A stretch of DNA of 10,417 nt from Oscillospiraceae bacterium (GTDB taxonomy: Bacteria > Bacillota > Clostridia > Oscillospirales > Oscillospiraceae). Made by a program: the position numbers and the translations under genes. Position 1 is the stretch's first letter; every line of letters starts with the position of its first letter. The notes beneath the pieces are model-generated. The model had not been told where the DNA came from. It made no database searches and was given only the letters and a program-made list of their open reading frames with translations. This document shows, in pieces, positions 5,829 through 10,417 of this stretch. Location of the stretch: assembly GCA_016293865.1 (NCBI GenBank), contig JAEDDG010000048.1:1-10417 (forward strand). Direction: 5' to 3'.

Positions 5829-6668
5829 ATGTTTAAAAAGTCAATAGCAATGCTGCTTTGTGCCGCGTGTTTTCTGACCGCCGCGCAGACATTCGCGTCT
5901 GCCGCCGGAAGCGAACCGCTGTACGTGGCAGTATATGTGGACAGCGAAGCCGTGAATACCGGCAGCAGCGCGTTCTTGCTCGACGGCACCACTTTTGTGC
6001 CGATCAGAGAAGTCTCCGCCGCACTTGGCGCGGACACCATTTCCTGGCGTTCCGATACGGGGACGGCCTGCGTCATTGACGAGGGGCTTGAACTGAGCGC
6101 AAGAGCCGGTCAGACCTATGTGGTTGCCAACGGCAGGTATCTGTATATTCCGGACGGAGTCCAGAACATCGGGGGCAAGATTATGGTTCCCGTGCGTGTG
6201 CTCTGTCAGGCGTTCGGCGCACAGGTGGAATGGAATGCAGCCGAGCGTGCCGTTTACATCACCACAACGGGCGAGCCGATCGAAAGCGGCGATACTTATT
6301 ACAACGCTGACGATCTGTATTGGCTGTCCCACATTATCAATGCGGAGGCCGGCTGTGAGCCGCTGACCGGAAAAATCGCCGTGGGCAACGTGGTTTTGAA
6401 CCGCTGCGCATCGGCCCAGTTCCCGGACAGTGTCTACGGCGTCGTTTTTGACAGGCGCTACGGCACACAGTTTACTCCCATTGACAACGGTTCCATTTAC
6501 TATACGCCGAACGATGAATCGGTGATTGCCGCCAAGCTGGCTCTGGATGGGGCCGACACGGCGGGCGGCAGCCTGTATTTCATCGCGTCCTACTGCGCGG
6601 CGTACAGCTGGGCGGGCCGCAACCGTCCGTTTGTTTCGCAGATCGGGAACCATTGCTTCTACGCATAA
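5829..6668 (+). CDS. Secreted SleB-family cell-wall hydrolase with copper-amine-oxidase-like N-terminal domain
   Basis: Exported peptidoglycan hydrolase of 279 residues. A signal peptide (about 1-26, ending TFASAA) precedes a copper-amine-oxidase N-terminal-type domain (about 33-147). That domain has the paired signatures GTTFVPIREVSAALGA and KIMVPVRVLCQAFGA and probably serves in wall or substrate binding. The C-terminal domain (about 160-279) is of the SleB/CwlJ hydrolase type, with HIINAEAGCEPLTGKIAVGNVVLNR containing the probable catalytic Glu173 and a closing IGNHCFY. SleB is a lytic transglycosylase acting on spore cortex during germination, so a spore-related role is likely but not proven; related enzymes also remodel vegetative walls. 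AGGAAGAG lies 7 nt before the ATG. It stands alone between prfB and a strong terminator, with a forespore-like promoter. Confidence 0.88.
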   Translation: MFKKSIAMLLCAACFLTAAQTFASAAGSEPLYVAVYVDSEAVNTGSSAFLLDGTTFVPIREVSAALGADTISWRSDTGTACVIDEGLELSARAGQTYVVANGRYLYIPDGVQNIGGKIMVPVRVLCQAFGAQVEWNAAERAVYITTTGEPIESGDTYYNADDLYWLSHIINAEAGCEPLTGKIAVGNVVLNRCASAQFPDSVYGVVFDRRYGTQFTPIDNGSIYYTPNDESVIAAKLALDGADTAGGSLYFIASYCAAYSWAGRNRPFVSQIGNHCFYA

Positions 6669-6677
6669 TACCGGCGG

Positions 6678-6717
6678 AAAAAGATCCCTCCTGCAGCTGC
6701 AGGAGGGATCTTTTTTT
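6678..6717. terminator. Perfect palindromic intrinsic terminator
   Basis: Arms 6678-6696 and 6697-6715 are perfectly complementary over 19 bp, including the flanking A/T tract. The GC-rich core GATCCCTCCTGCAG is followed by seven T residues (6711-6717). It ends the SleB-domain gene, whose stop is at 6668. The symmetric A/T tails would let it work in both directions. Confidence 0.93.
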
Positions 6718-6768
6718 GCCTCCGCGCGCTTTTTCTGCAGAATTTTTCATGCGCCGGAGAAAAATATG

Positions 6769-6797
6769 TTGACAACGGCTCGTGTATATGTTACTAT
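6769..6797 (+). promoter_or_regulatory. Sigma-A promoter upstream of the NfeD/SPFH operon
   Basis: A consensus TTGACA (6769-6774) is 17 bp from TACTAT (6792-6797). Initiation near 6804 would give a leader of about 100 nt, AT-rich, to the ATG at 6904. Confidence 0.7.
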
Positions 6798-6863
6798 CTG
6801 GGTAAATTAAAATTACTAAACAAAAAGAGATTTAAATTCACAGTATTCGCTTTGCTGAGGCTG

Positions 6864-6872
6864 TGATATACT
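6864..6872 (+). promoter_or_regulatory. Possible second, extended -10 promoter for NfeD/SPFH
   Basis: TGATATACT matches an extended -10 (TG-n-TATACT, 6864-6872) 32 nt before the NfeD start, without a good -35 at normal distance. A 6-bp inverted repeat, TCACAG (6838-6843) with CTGTGA (6861-6866), overlaps it and could be regulatory. Confidence 0.35.
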
Positions 6873-6903
6873 GAAACAAAATGGATGGGGAGGCAGGAAG
6901 GAT

Positions 6904-7359
6904 ATGAGCTATTTCTGGCTTGGATTTATGGTGCTTGCATTCGTTGTCGAGGCGGCGACGGTGGGGCTGGTGGCCATCTGGTTTGGCCTGGGCGCGCTGG
7001 CTGCGTTTCTGAGCGCGGTCTGCGGCGGACCGGTCTGGCTCCAGATCACATTTTTCATCCTCATTACAGCGGTGACGCTGATTTTTACCCGTCCGCTTGC
7101 GCAGAAATATCTCAACAGCCGCCGCCGCGCCACCAACGCGGACCGGGTGCTGGAGATGAACGGCGTCGTCACGGAGAGAATTGACAATCTGAATGCCACC
7201 GGCGCTGTGGCGGTGGACGGAAAGACCTGGACGGCCCGTGCTTTTGACGGGCAGCCTATCGAGAAGGGCGCCATTGTGCGGCCCGTGCGCATTGACGGCG
7301 TGAAGCTTGTTGTCATTCCTGCCGGGGAGCCGGCTGAAATATCAGAAACCAGAGAATAA
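6904..7359 (+). CDS. NfeD-like membrane protein
   Basis: Short NfeD-family protein of 151 residues that partners an SPFH protein at the membrane. Hydrophobic segments at about 4-20, 23-40 and 46-63 are followed by a basic stretch (NSRRRATN) and a soluble OB-fold-type domain (about 80-140, NGVVTERIDNLNATGAVAVDG through VRIDGVKLVVIP). It lacks the N-terminal serine-protease domain of long NfeD proteins, so it is the short YuaF-like class, which in B. subtilis assists the flotillin-like scaffold. GGGGAGG (6887-6893) or AGGAAGG nearer the ATG can serve as ribosome binding site. The SPFH gene follows after 22 nt, the classical NfeD-SPFH pairing, so they form one operon from the promoters upstream. 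Confidence 0.88.
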   Translation: MSYFWLGFMVLAFVVEAATVGLVAIWFGLGALAAFLSAVCGGPVWLQITFFILITAVTLIFTRPLAQKYLNSRRRATNADRVLEMNGVVTERIDNLNATGAVAVDGKTWTARAFDGQPIEKGAIVRPVRIDGVKLVVIPAGEPAEISETRE

Positions 7360-7381
7360 ATCAGTTTAGGAGGAAAGAAGT

Positions 7382-8317
7382 ATGGGTCCCATTATTGCGT
7401 TAGCGATTATTGCGGTTCTTGTCATTATTATCCTTGCGAACAACATCCGTGTGGTTCAGCAGGCCAAGGCGTATGTCATTGAGCGCCTGGGCGCGTACAG
7501 CACCACCTGGCAGGTGGGCCTGCATGTCAAGGTTCCGTTCATTGAGCGCGTGGCCAAGGTCGTCACTCTGAAGGAGCAGGTGGCCGACTTCCCGCCGCAG
7601 CCTGTGATTACGAAAGACAACGTCACCATGCAGATTGACACCGTTGTCTACTTCCAGATCACCGACCCGAAGCTCTACTGCTACGGCATTGAGCGGCCCA
7701 TGGTCGCCATCGAGAACCTGTCCGCCACCACGCTGAGAAACATCATCGGCGATCTTGAGCTGGACCAGTGCCTGACCAGCCGTGACATCATCAACTCCAA
7801 AATGCGCCAGATTCTGGACGAGGCCACAGACGCCTGGGGCATCAAGGTCAACCGCGTGGAGCTGAAGAACATCCTGCCGCCGAAGGAAATCCAGAACGCC
7901 ATGGAGAAGCAGATGAAGGCTGAGCGTGAGCGCCGTGAGGCCATTCTCAGAGCGGAAGGTGAAAAGCGTTCTGCCATCCTGACGGCTGAAGGCGAAAAGG
8001 AATCCGCCATTCTCCGTGCTGACGCCAAGAAGCAGGCGGCCATTCTGGAGGCCGAGGGCCAGGCGGAAGCCATCATCAAGGTGCAGGAAGCCACTGCCCA
8101 GGGTATCCGTCTGATCAACGAATCCACGCCGTCCGAGAGCATGATCAAGGTGAAGGCGCTGGATACCTTTGCCGCCGCCGCCAACGGCAGAGCGACCAAG
8201 ATCATCATCCCCAGCGACATCCAGGGCCTTGCAGGTCTTGCAACCGCCTTCAAGGAAACGCTGACAGATCCGGAGCCGCCCAGAACTGCCGCAAAGGCGC
8301 CTGCCGCGGAGAAATAA
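7382..8317 (+). CDS. SPFH/band 7 (stomatin-like) membrane scaffold protein
   Basis: Membrane-anchored oligomeric scaffold of the stomatin/QmcA class, 311 residues. An N-terminal membrane segment (about 3-20) is followed by the SPFH/band 7 domain (about 22-175), including VVQQAKAYVIERLGAY and the conserved region around TLRNIIGDLELDQCLTSRD. A long alpha-helical coiled coil (about 170-240) contains four successive 11-residue repeats, starting AILRAEGEKRS at 187, then 198, 209 and 220, a hendecad pattern typical of SPFH cages. The C-terminus (SMIKVKALDTFAAAANGRATKIIIPSDI) matches stomatins, and the last residues are Pro/Ala-rich and probably disordered. AGGAGG lies 8 nt before the ATG. It works with the adjacent NfeD in membrane organisation or quality control of membrane proteins. 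A strong terminator follows. Confidence 0.93.
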   Translation: MGPIIALAIIAVLVIIILANNIRVVQQAKAYVIERLGAYSTTWQVGLHVKVPFIERVAKVVTLKEQVADFPPQPVITKDNVTMQIDTVVYFQITDPKLYCYGIERPMVAIENLSATTLRNIIGDLELDQCLTSRDIINSKMRQILDEATDAWGIKVNRVELKNILPPKEIQNAMEKQMKAERERREAILRAEGEKRSAILTAEGEKESAILRADAKKQAAILEAEGQAEAIIKVQEATAQGIRLINESTPSESMIKVKALDTFAAAANGRATKIIIPSDIQGLAGLATAFKETLTDPEPPRTAAKAPAAEK

Positions 8318-8339
8318 GCCGCGCACATGCAGCACGCAG

Positions 8340-8371
8340 AGCGCCGGAGGAATCCTCCTCCGGCGCTTTTT
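8340..8371 (+). terminator. Intrinsic terminator of the NfeD/SPFH operon
   Basis: AGCGCCGGAGGA (8340-8351) pairs perfectly with TCCTCCGGCGCT (8356-8367) around a 4-nt loop and runs into five T residues (8367-8371). It lies 22 nt after the SPFH stop. Confidence 0.93.
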
Positions 8372-8380
8372 GTTTCGTGA

Positions 8381-8415
8381 ATTGTAAACCGATAATCAGA
8401 AATTGGGTTGACAAT
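8381..8415. promoter_or_regulatory. BirA-type biotin operator of bioY
   Basis: ATTGTAAACC (8381-8390) and GGTTGACAAT (8406-8415) are inverted repeats with 9 of 10 positions complementary and a 15-nt spacer. The left half-site TTGTAAACC is identical to the known BirA consensus half-site, and the spacer is in the usual 14-16 range. The right half contains the -35 box TTGACA, so biotinyl-AMP-loaded BirA would block RNA polymerase when biotin is plentiful. Confidence 0.88.
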
Positions 8416-8437
8416 TTGCGCCTGCATTTGCTATACT
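8408..8437 (+). promoter_or_regulatory. Sigma-A promoter of bioY
   Basis: A consensus TTGACA (8408-8413) and TATACT (8432-8437) are spaced by 18 bp. Initiation near 8444 leaves a leader of about 26 nt. The -35 box lies inside the right arm of the biotin operator. Confidence 0.85.
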
Positions 8438-8469
8438 GCATGCAGAAAAAACAAAGGGAGTGCAGACAG

Positions 8470-9039
8470 ATGCAGACGCAGACGACCTCCGGGACAAGAA
8501 TGAAAACAATCGATATGGTTTATTCCGCGCTTTTTGCGGTGCTGATTGCGGTATGCGCATGGATTACCGTGCCCATGGGCCATGTCCCGTTCACAATGCA
8601 GACCTTCGGCGTGTTCTGCACGCTGGGCATGCTGGGCGGCAAGCGCGGAACGCTCTCGGTTTTGGTTTATATTCTGCTGGGGGCTGTCGGCGCGCCGGTA
8701 TTTTCCGGATTCGGCGGCGGTCTGGGCGTTTTGCTCAATACAACCGGCGGCTATATTATCGGCTTTCTGGCGGCCGCGCTGCTTTACTGGCTGGTCACCG
8801 GCCTGTGCGGCCGGAAGCTGTGGAGCATGGCGCTGGGAATGGTGCTGGGCCTTCTGGCCTGTTATGCGTTCGGAACGGCCTGGTTCATGGTGGTCTACGC
8901 GCGCACATCCGGCGCCGTGGGACTGGCCACTGCGCTGGGCTGGTGCGTCACGCCGTACATTGTGCCGGATCTGGTCAAAATTGCGCTGGCGCTGTTCATG
9001 GCGCAGGTCATCGGCCGGCGCGTGCGCATTTTCAACTGA
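8470..9039 (+). CDS. bioY: Biotin transporter BioY (substrate-binding S component)
   Basis: Integral membrane biotin-binding component of an ECF-type transporter, 189 residues, six predicted membrane segments. The family signature GAPVFSGFGGGLGVLLNTTGG (about 74-94) is plain, with AFGTAWF (133-139) and the C-terminal PDLVKIALA (166-174, Asp167 and Lys170 being conserved family positions). The first helix opens with TIDMVYSALFAVLIAVCAWI. The frame is open back to 8377, but the ATG at 8470 has GGGAG 9 nt upstream and lies after the promoter, so it is preferred; an ATG at 8500 (MKTIDMVY) is a less likely alternative. No bioMN (ATPase/permease) lies next to it, so it probably uses a shared energising module encoded elsewhere. 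Biotin repression through the upstream BirA-type site is expected. It converges on the phosphoesterase gene with an 18-nt gap. Confidence 0.94.
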   Translation: MQTQTTSGTRMKTIDMVYSALFAVLIAVCAWITVPMGHVPFTMQTFGVFCTLGMLGGKRGTLSVLVYILLGAVGAPVFSGFGGGLGVLLNTTGGYIIGFLAAALLYWLVTGLCGRKLWSMALGMVLGLLACYAFGTAWFMVVYARTSGAVGLATALGWCVTPYIVPDLVKIALALFMAQVIGRRVRIFN

Positions 9040-9057
9040 CCGGCGGCGTGCCGGCTG

Positions 9058-9570
9058 TCAGACAATCCGGCCGGCGATCAGCTCGTCCAGCGTTGCAGGC
9101 CGGTAGCTGTTGACGTCCACGCCGGCGTTGAAGGCGTTGCCCATTAGCTGCATCTGGCGGCGGATAGGCAGCCCCGGATAATTGTGGATATGGCCGTAAA
9201 CCAGCCACTGTCCGCCGAAGGCCGGCGGGGGACAGTGACAGAGCGACACCCGGCGGCCGCAGTCGTCAATTTCTGCGGAATTGACGGCAAAGCCGAAATA
9301 CTTTTTCAGATCGGTTTTCCACATCCAGAGGCTGTCGTTGTTGCCGATGACCAGGTATTTGCGGCCGGCCAGCCGGTCCAGATACGCGGCGGGGTCGGCG
9401 CTGCCGTTCATCAGGTCGCCGACGATGTAGACGGTGTCCTCCGCGCCGACACGGGCGTTCCAGCCGCGGATCAGCGCCTCATCCATTTCTTCGGGCGAGG
9501 CGAACGGGCGGCCGCAGGCGCGGATAACGTGCCGGCTGCCCAGATGGAGATCGCTCGTATAGTAGATCAT
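9058..9570 (-). CDS. Small cytosolic metallophosphoesterase with atypical GNND motif
   Basis: Single-domain calcineurin-like phosphoesterase of 170 residues without signal peptide. Visible motifs are SDLHLG (Asp7, His9), GDLMN (Asp52), GNND (Asn77), CHCP (His112) and GHIHNY (His127, His129), so the metal ligands seem complete. The usual GNH[D/E] reads GNND: Asn78 replaces the histidine that in studied metallophosphatases acts as acid or positions the leaving group. Activity may therefore be altered. The frame is open upstream to 9696. ATG 9570 is chosen because AGGAGG stands 8 nt before it and the conserved fold begins at residue 2. Its substrate is unknown; similar short proteins are found in phages and bacteria. 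It is transcribed alone, converging on bioY and divergent from the Gre gene. A weak TACAAT -10 candidate lies near 9658-9663 on the minus strand. Confidence 0.87.
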   Translation of the reverse strand: MIYYTSDLHLGSRHVIRACGRPFASPEEMDEALIRGWNARVGAEDTVYIVGDLMNGSADPAAYLDRLAGRKYLVIGNNDSLWMWKTDLKKYFGFAVNSAEIDDCGRRVSLCHCPPPAFGGQWLVYGHIHNYPGLPIRRQMQLMGNAFNAGVDVNSYRPATLDELIAGRIV

Positions 9571-9606
9571 TGCAAGTCCTCCTGCTTTGGCGTTTGATCG
9601 GGTCAG

Positions 9607-9648
9607 TGCCGGCCGGAAGGGACGCCGCGCGTCCCGTGTCTGCCGGCA
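9607..9648. other. Nested inverted repeats in the phosphoesterase leader region
   Basis: GGGACGC (9619-9625) and GCGTCCC (9629-9635) form a 7-bp stem with a 3-nt loop. They are enclosed by TGCCGGC (9607-9613) and GCCGGCA (9642-9648). On the minus strand this would fold in the phosphoesterase mRNA leader, about 37 nt before its ATG. No T-run follows on either side, so it is not a terminator; function unknown. Confidence 0.45.
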
Positions 9649-9715
9649 GGCCATTCTGATTGTATCATATTTCTCCGCATCCGGACAGAGCCGCATAGCG
9701 GCCCGGGGAAGCGGT

Positions 9716-9738
9716 CCGGCGGCCGGCTGTGCCGCCGG
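9716..9738. other. GC-rich hairpin upstream of the Gre-factor promoter
   Basis: CCGGCGGC (9716-9723) pairs with GCCGCCGG (9731-9738) across a 7-nt loop. The nearest T-run on the plus strand (9749-9753) is ten bases away and overlaps the Gre promoter, so a terminator role is doubtful. It may insulate the divergent genes. Confidence 0.4.
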
Positions 9739-9743
9739 CGCTG

Positions 9744-9772
9744 TTGGCTTTTTCGGAATTGTGTGCTACAAT
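9744..9772 (+). promoter_or_regulatory. Sigma-A promoter with extended -10 for the Gre factor
   Basis: TTGGCT (9744-9749) and TACAAT (9767-9772) are 17 bp apart, with TG at 9764-9765 giving an extended -10. Initiation near 9779 would leave a very short leader of roughly 12 nt before the GTG at 9791. Confidence 0.68.
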
Positions 9773-9790
9773 AGCCGCGAGGTGAGCACC

Positions 9791-10294
9791 GTGTATGATG
9801 AACTGACAGAAGTTGATATCCGGAAGATGCAGGAGGAAATCGACTACCGCGTGAACATCCTGCGTCCGAAGCTGCTGGAGGATGTGAAGGTGGCCCGTTC
9901 CTTCGGGGATCTCAGCGAGAATTTTGAATATAAGGCGGCAAAGCGCGAAAAAAACCGCAATGACAGCCGCGTGCGCTATCTGGAGCGCATGATTTCAACG
10001 GCGCGGGTGATTTCAGCCGGTTCCGCGCCGGATGTTGTGGGCCTTTTTGACAAACTGGTGATTTATGACGAGGAAGAACAGGACGAGCGCACCATTCAGA
10101 TTGTGACCACGCTGCGGCAGAACGCGCTGGAAGGACTGATCAGCAAGGAATCGCCGGTGGGCCGGGCCGTGATGGGCCGCCGCGCGGGCGACCGGGTCAG
10201 GGTCGAGGTCAGCGAGGACTACAGCTATTACATTGTGATCCGCTCGGTGGAAAAAGGAAAAGACGACGCGTCCATGGACATCAGCCGTTTTTGA
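9791..10294 (+). CDS. greA: GreA/GreB-family transcription elongation factor
   Basis: Binds RNA polymerase and inserts a coiled coil through the secondary channel to stimulate cleavage of backtracked transcripts. The 167 residues comprise the N-terminal antiparallel coiled coil (about 1-75), with the tip motif GDLSENFEYKAAK in which Asp40 and Glu43 match the acidic pair of E. coli GreA (Asp41, Glu44). The C-terminal FKBP-like domain (about 85-160) contains SPVGRAVMGRRAGDRVRVEV. Length is slightly above E. coli GreA (158). Clostridia often carry two Gre proteins, and this sequence (NRNDSRVRYLERMI after the tip) looks like the second paralogue, so the symbol is approximate. The GTG at 9791 is chosen because AGGTGA (9780-9785) precedes it by 5 nt; the upstream open frame crosses the promoter and GC-rich hairpin and is not coding. 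Confidence 0.9.
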   Translation: MYDELTEVDIRKMQEEIDYRVNILRPKLLEDVKVARSFGDLSENFEYKAAKREKNRNDSRVRYLERMISTARVISAGSAPDVVGLFDKLVIYDEEEQDERTIQIVTTLRQNALEGLISKESPVGRAVMGRRAGDRVRVEVSEDYSYYIVIRSVEKGKDDASMDISRF

Positions 10295-10380
10295 CATTGC
10301 CTCCATTTTGTCCGGTTCGCTTGCCGGATTCTGGATCACGCGCAGGTTTTTGCGCGGAAACAGCGGAATCGGGCATACAG

Positions 10381-10412
10381 ACAGGCTCTGCCCGGGAAGG
10401 CGGAGCCTGTTT
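10381..10412 (+). terminator. Probable intrinsic terminator after the Gre factor
   Basis: ACAGGCTC (10381-10388) pairs with GAGCCTGT (10403-10410). The stem continues through one G-T pair and GCC/GGC to a 6-nt loop, about 12 bp in all. Only three T residues and then CTGCT follow before the window ends. It lies 86 nt after the stop codon; no gene is seen in 10295-10380. Confidence 0.65.
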
Positions 10413-10417
10413 CTGCT

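Noticed and set aside
6872..6903. TGAAAC before nfeD as a sigma-W -35, by analogy to Bacillus NfeD/SPFH operons
   Set aside because: No CGTA-type -10 lies at about 16 bp downstream, and the sequence there is the ribosome binding site region.
7400..8335. 311-codon open frame on the minus strand opposite the SPFH gene
   Set aside because: Its translation is low-complexity Leu/Gly/His/Arg-rich text typical of an antisense shadow, and it crosses the start of the SPFH terminator region.
9040..9057. CCGGC/GCCGG mini-hairpin between bioY and the phosphoesterase as a shared terminator
   Set aside because: The stem is only 5 bp and no T-run follows on either strand.

Overview
The window reads as ordinary chromosome of a moderately GC-rich, spore-forming Gram-positive anaerobe, most likely a Clostridia/Oscillospirales-type bacterium. 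The grounds are: strong GGAGG-type ribosome binding sites, a PerR and reverse rubrerythrin pair, a SleB-family spore-cortex hydrolase domain behind a copper-amine-oxidase-like domain, a Gre factor that looks like the clostridial paralogue, and a BioY biotin transporter under a BirA-type operator. No mobile element, CRISPR array, rRNA or tRNA was seen. The taxonomic assignment is inference.

Left part (1-2504, all minus strand). An XRE-type regulator with TPR-like helices (1509-2372) is followed 16 nt later by a GNAT acetyltransferase (1043-1492). Next comes perR (547-951) with its own promoter (999-1027). A long AT-rich inverted repeat (968-989) lies just past the predicted transcription start and is probably the PerR operator. 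Thirty-two nt after perR begins a reverse rubrerythrin (1-514) that runs off the window edge. Together these form a peroxide-defence operon: sensor-repressor plus NADH-dependent peroxidase.

Middle part (2505-6717, plus strand). A 378-nt divergent intergenic region separates the XRE gene from an overlapping pair. This pair is a NYN/LabA-type nuclease with a C-terminal OST-HTH (LOTUS) domain and a membrane-anchored calcineurin-like phosphoesterase (ATGA overlap). A 32-residue ORF with an excellent ribosome binding site follows, preceded by a sequence resembling a forespore sigma-G promoter. Then come prfB (release factor 2, without the usual programmed frameshift) and the SleB-domain hydrolase. 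The hydrolase also has a sigma-F-like promoter and ends in a perfect palindromic terminator.

Right part (6718-10417). A plus-strand nfeD-SPFH (stomatin-like) membrane pair ends in a clear terminator. bioY follows with a BirA-like operator over its promoter. It converges on a small cytosolic phosphoesterase (minus strand) whose usual GNH[D/E] motif reads GNND. The window ends with a Gre-family transcription elongation factor and a hairpin terminator.

Most of the content is recognisable housekeeping. The least explained items are the 32-residue ORF at 4440-4538 with its possible forespore promoter, the NYN-LOTUS/phosphoesterase pair, the structured AT-rich divergent region at 2505-2688, and the altered phosphoesterase motif.
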